Shown: one piece after another, positions 13,999-14,221 of the stretch | How the letters are laid out: each line of letters begins with the position of its first letter | Numbering within the stretch: position 1 is the first letter of the stretch | Assembly: GCA_035651635.1 (NCBI GenBank) | Contig: DASRFK010000091.1 | Coordinates: 1-14,221 of the forward strand | Length of the DNA stretch: 14,221 bases | Direction: 5' to 3' | Origin: JANXQE01 sp035651635 | GTDB taxonomy: Bacteria > Verrucomicrobiota > Verrucomicrobiia > Limisphaerales > UBA8199 | Notes under the pieces: generated by a model | The model's input: the letters and a program-made list of their open reading frames with translations, nothing else | Database searches by the model: none | Told to the model about the DNA's origin: nothing | Program-made: the position numbers and the translations under genes

Positions 13999-14034
13999 AT
14001 TAAGAGTTGGGGCAAGTGCCGTTCTACGCGCCGC

Positions 14035-14221
14035 TCAAGGATAAACTGCCACCCCGGCGGCATGTTGGGCCATCCAGGGAATGTCCACATCACCCGGTAA
14101 ATTCTGATTGAGAGGAAGCAACTGGCCAGTCTTGAGGACCGGCATCGTGCGCGGATCGCGGAAGCGATGGATTTCCGAATGCCCGTCAGCAAAGGCGTAG
14201 CCCGCGGCATTGCCATGATAG
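14035..14221 (-). CDS. C-terminal fragment of a prepilin-like H-X9-DG domain protein (5' end outside the window)
   Basis: Reading leftward from the window edge, an open frame of 61 codons ends at TGA (14035-14037). It starts within YHGNAAGYAFADGHSEIH, in which a His is followed by exactly nine residues and then Asp-Gly. This is the H-X9-DG signature of the prepilin-type-processing-associated C-terminal domain, and GHSEIHRFRDPRT and GDVDIPWMAQHAAG continue in the way these proteins end. Such proteins carry a type IV pilin-like N-terminal methylation helix, here outside the window, and are multiplied in Planctomycetes, Verrucomicrobia and Lentisphaerae; their cellular role is poorly known. A clean terminator follows 36 bases later. 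The missing N-terminus means the pilin-like signal could not be checked. Confidence 0.88.
   Translation of the reverse strand, partial: YHGNAAGYAFADGHSEIHRFRDPRTMPVLKTGQLLPLNQNLPGDVDIPWMAQHAAGVAVYP

Larger units (their letters stand above)
13423..14034. other. Gene-free, repeat-rich stretch after ffh
   Basis: About 610 bases between the ffh stop and the stop of the right-edge gene contain no supported coding sequence. The stretch holds two structured repeat elements (13512-13642 and 13716-13896), a small hairpin at 13896-13912 and the terminator of the right-edge gene. I see no clean terminator directly after ffh; the first repeat element could serve as one. Confidence 0.6.

Noticed and set aside
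13423..14034. SRP RNA gene near ffh
   Set aside because: Checked for the conserved GGAA tetraloop and its flanking internal-loop pattern; not found. The hairpins present have palindromic-element geometry.

Overview
The window looks like chromosomal DNA of a moderately GC-rich Gram-negative bacterium, most plausibly a verrucomicrobial or PVC-group relative. This is an inference from gene types, not from a search. The supporting signs are a C-terminal H-X9-DG fragment of a prepilin-like protein, a Ser/Thr kinase with an N-terminal zinc ribbon, a multi-TM plus TPR mannosyltransferase-like protein, and several families of intergenic palindromic elements. Gene order is mosaic: most genes are single, and strand changes often.

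Layout, left to right. A membrane protein running off the left edge (minus strand) diverges from a small exported protein of unknown function (577-1152, plus). The latter overlaps tail-to-tail with an orphan NarL/FixJ-type response regulator (1138-1851, minus). A 716-base gene-free stretch (1852-2567) follows, with a strong hairpin and one palindromic element. Next, on the minus strand, comes the yqjD/yqjE-like pair (3179 to 2568), which has a related palindromic element on each side. A stand-alone CBM48/glycogen-binding domain protein (3560-3838) and a membrane Ser/Thr kinase (4225-6234) are also on the minus strand. Divergent from the kinase is an unusual SDR oxidoreductase with an N-terminal zinc ribbon and no Tyr at the expected catalytic position (6315-7847, plus). 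A DUF922-type HExxH protein (7930-8445, minus) then diverges from an aldo/keto reductase (8649-9683, plus), which is followed by the TMTC-like TPR protein (9778-11793, plus). The core block is tRNA-Tyr (minus) and ffh (plus), which diverge from a short shared promoter region. The right end is gene-poor (13423-14034) and holds two further structured repeat elements. It closes with a clean terminator and the C-terminus of an H-X9-DG protein (minus) that continues off the right edge.

Functionally the window mixes housekeeping genes (ffh, tRNA-Tyr) with signalling (response regulator, kinase) and envelope or stress genes (yqjDE-like, TPR glycosyltransferase-like, secreted protein, pseudopilin-like). 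I see no CRISPR array, integrase, transposase gene, phage module or biosynthetic cluster. The least ordinary items are the SDR with its atypical active site and the three unrelated families of palindromic intergenic elements, one of which abuts the ribosome binding site of the yqjD-like gene.
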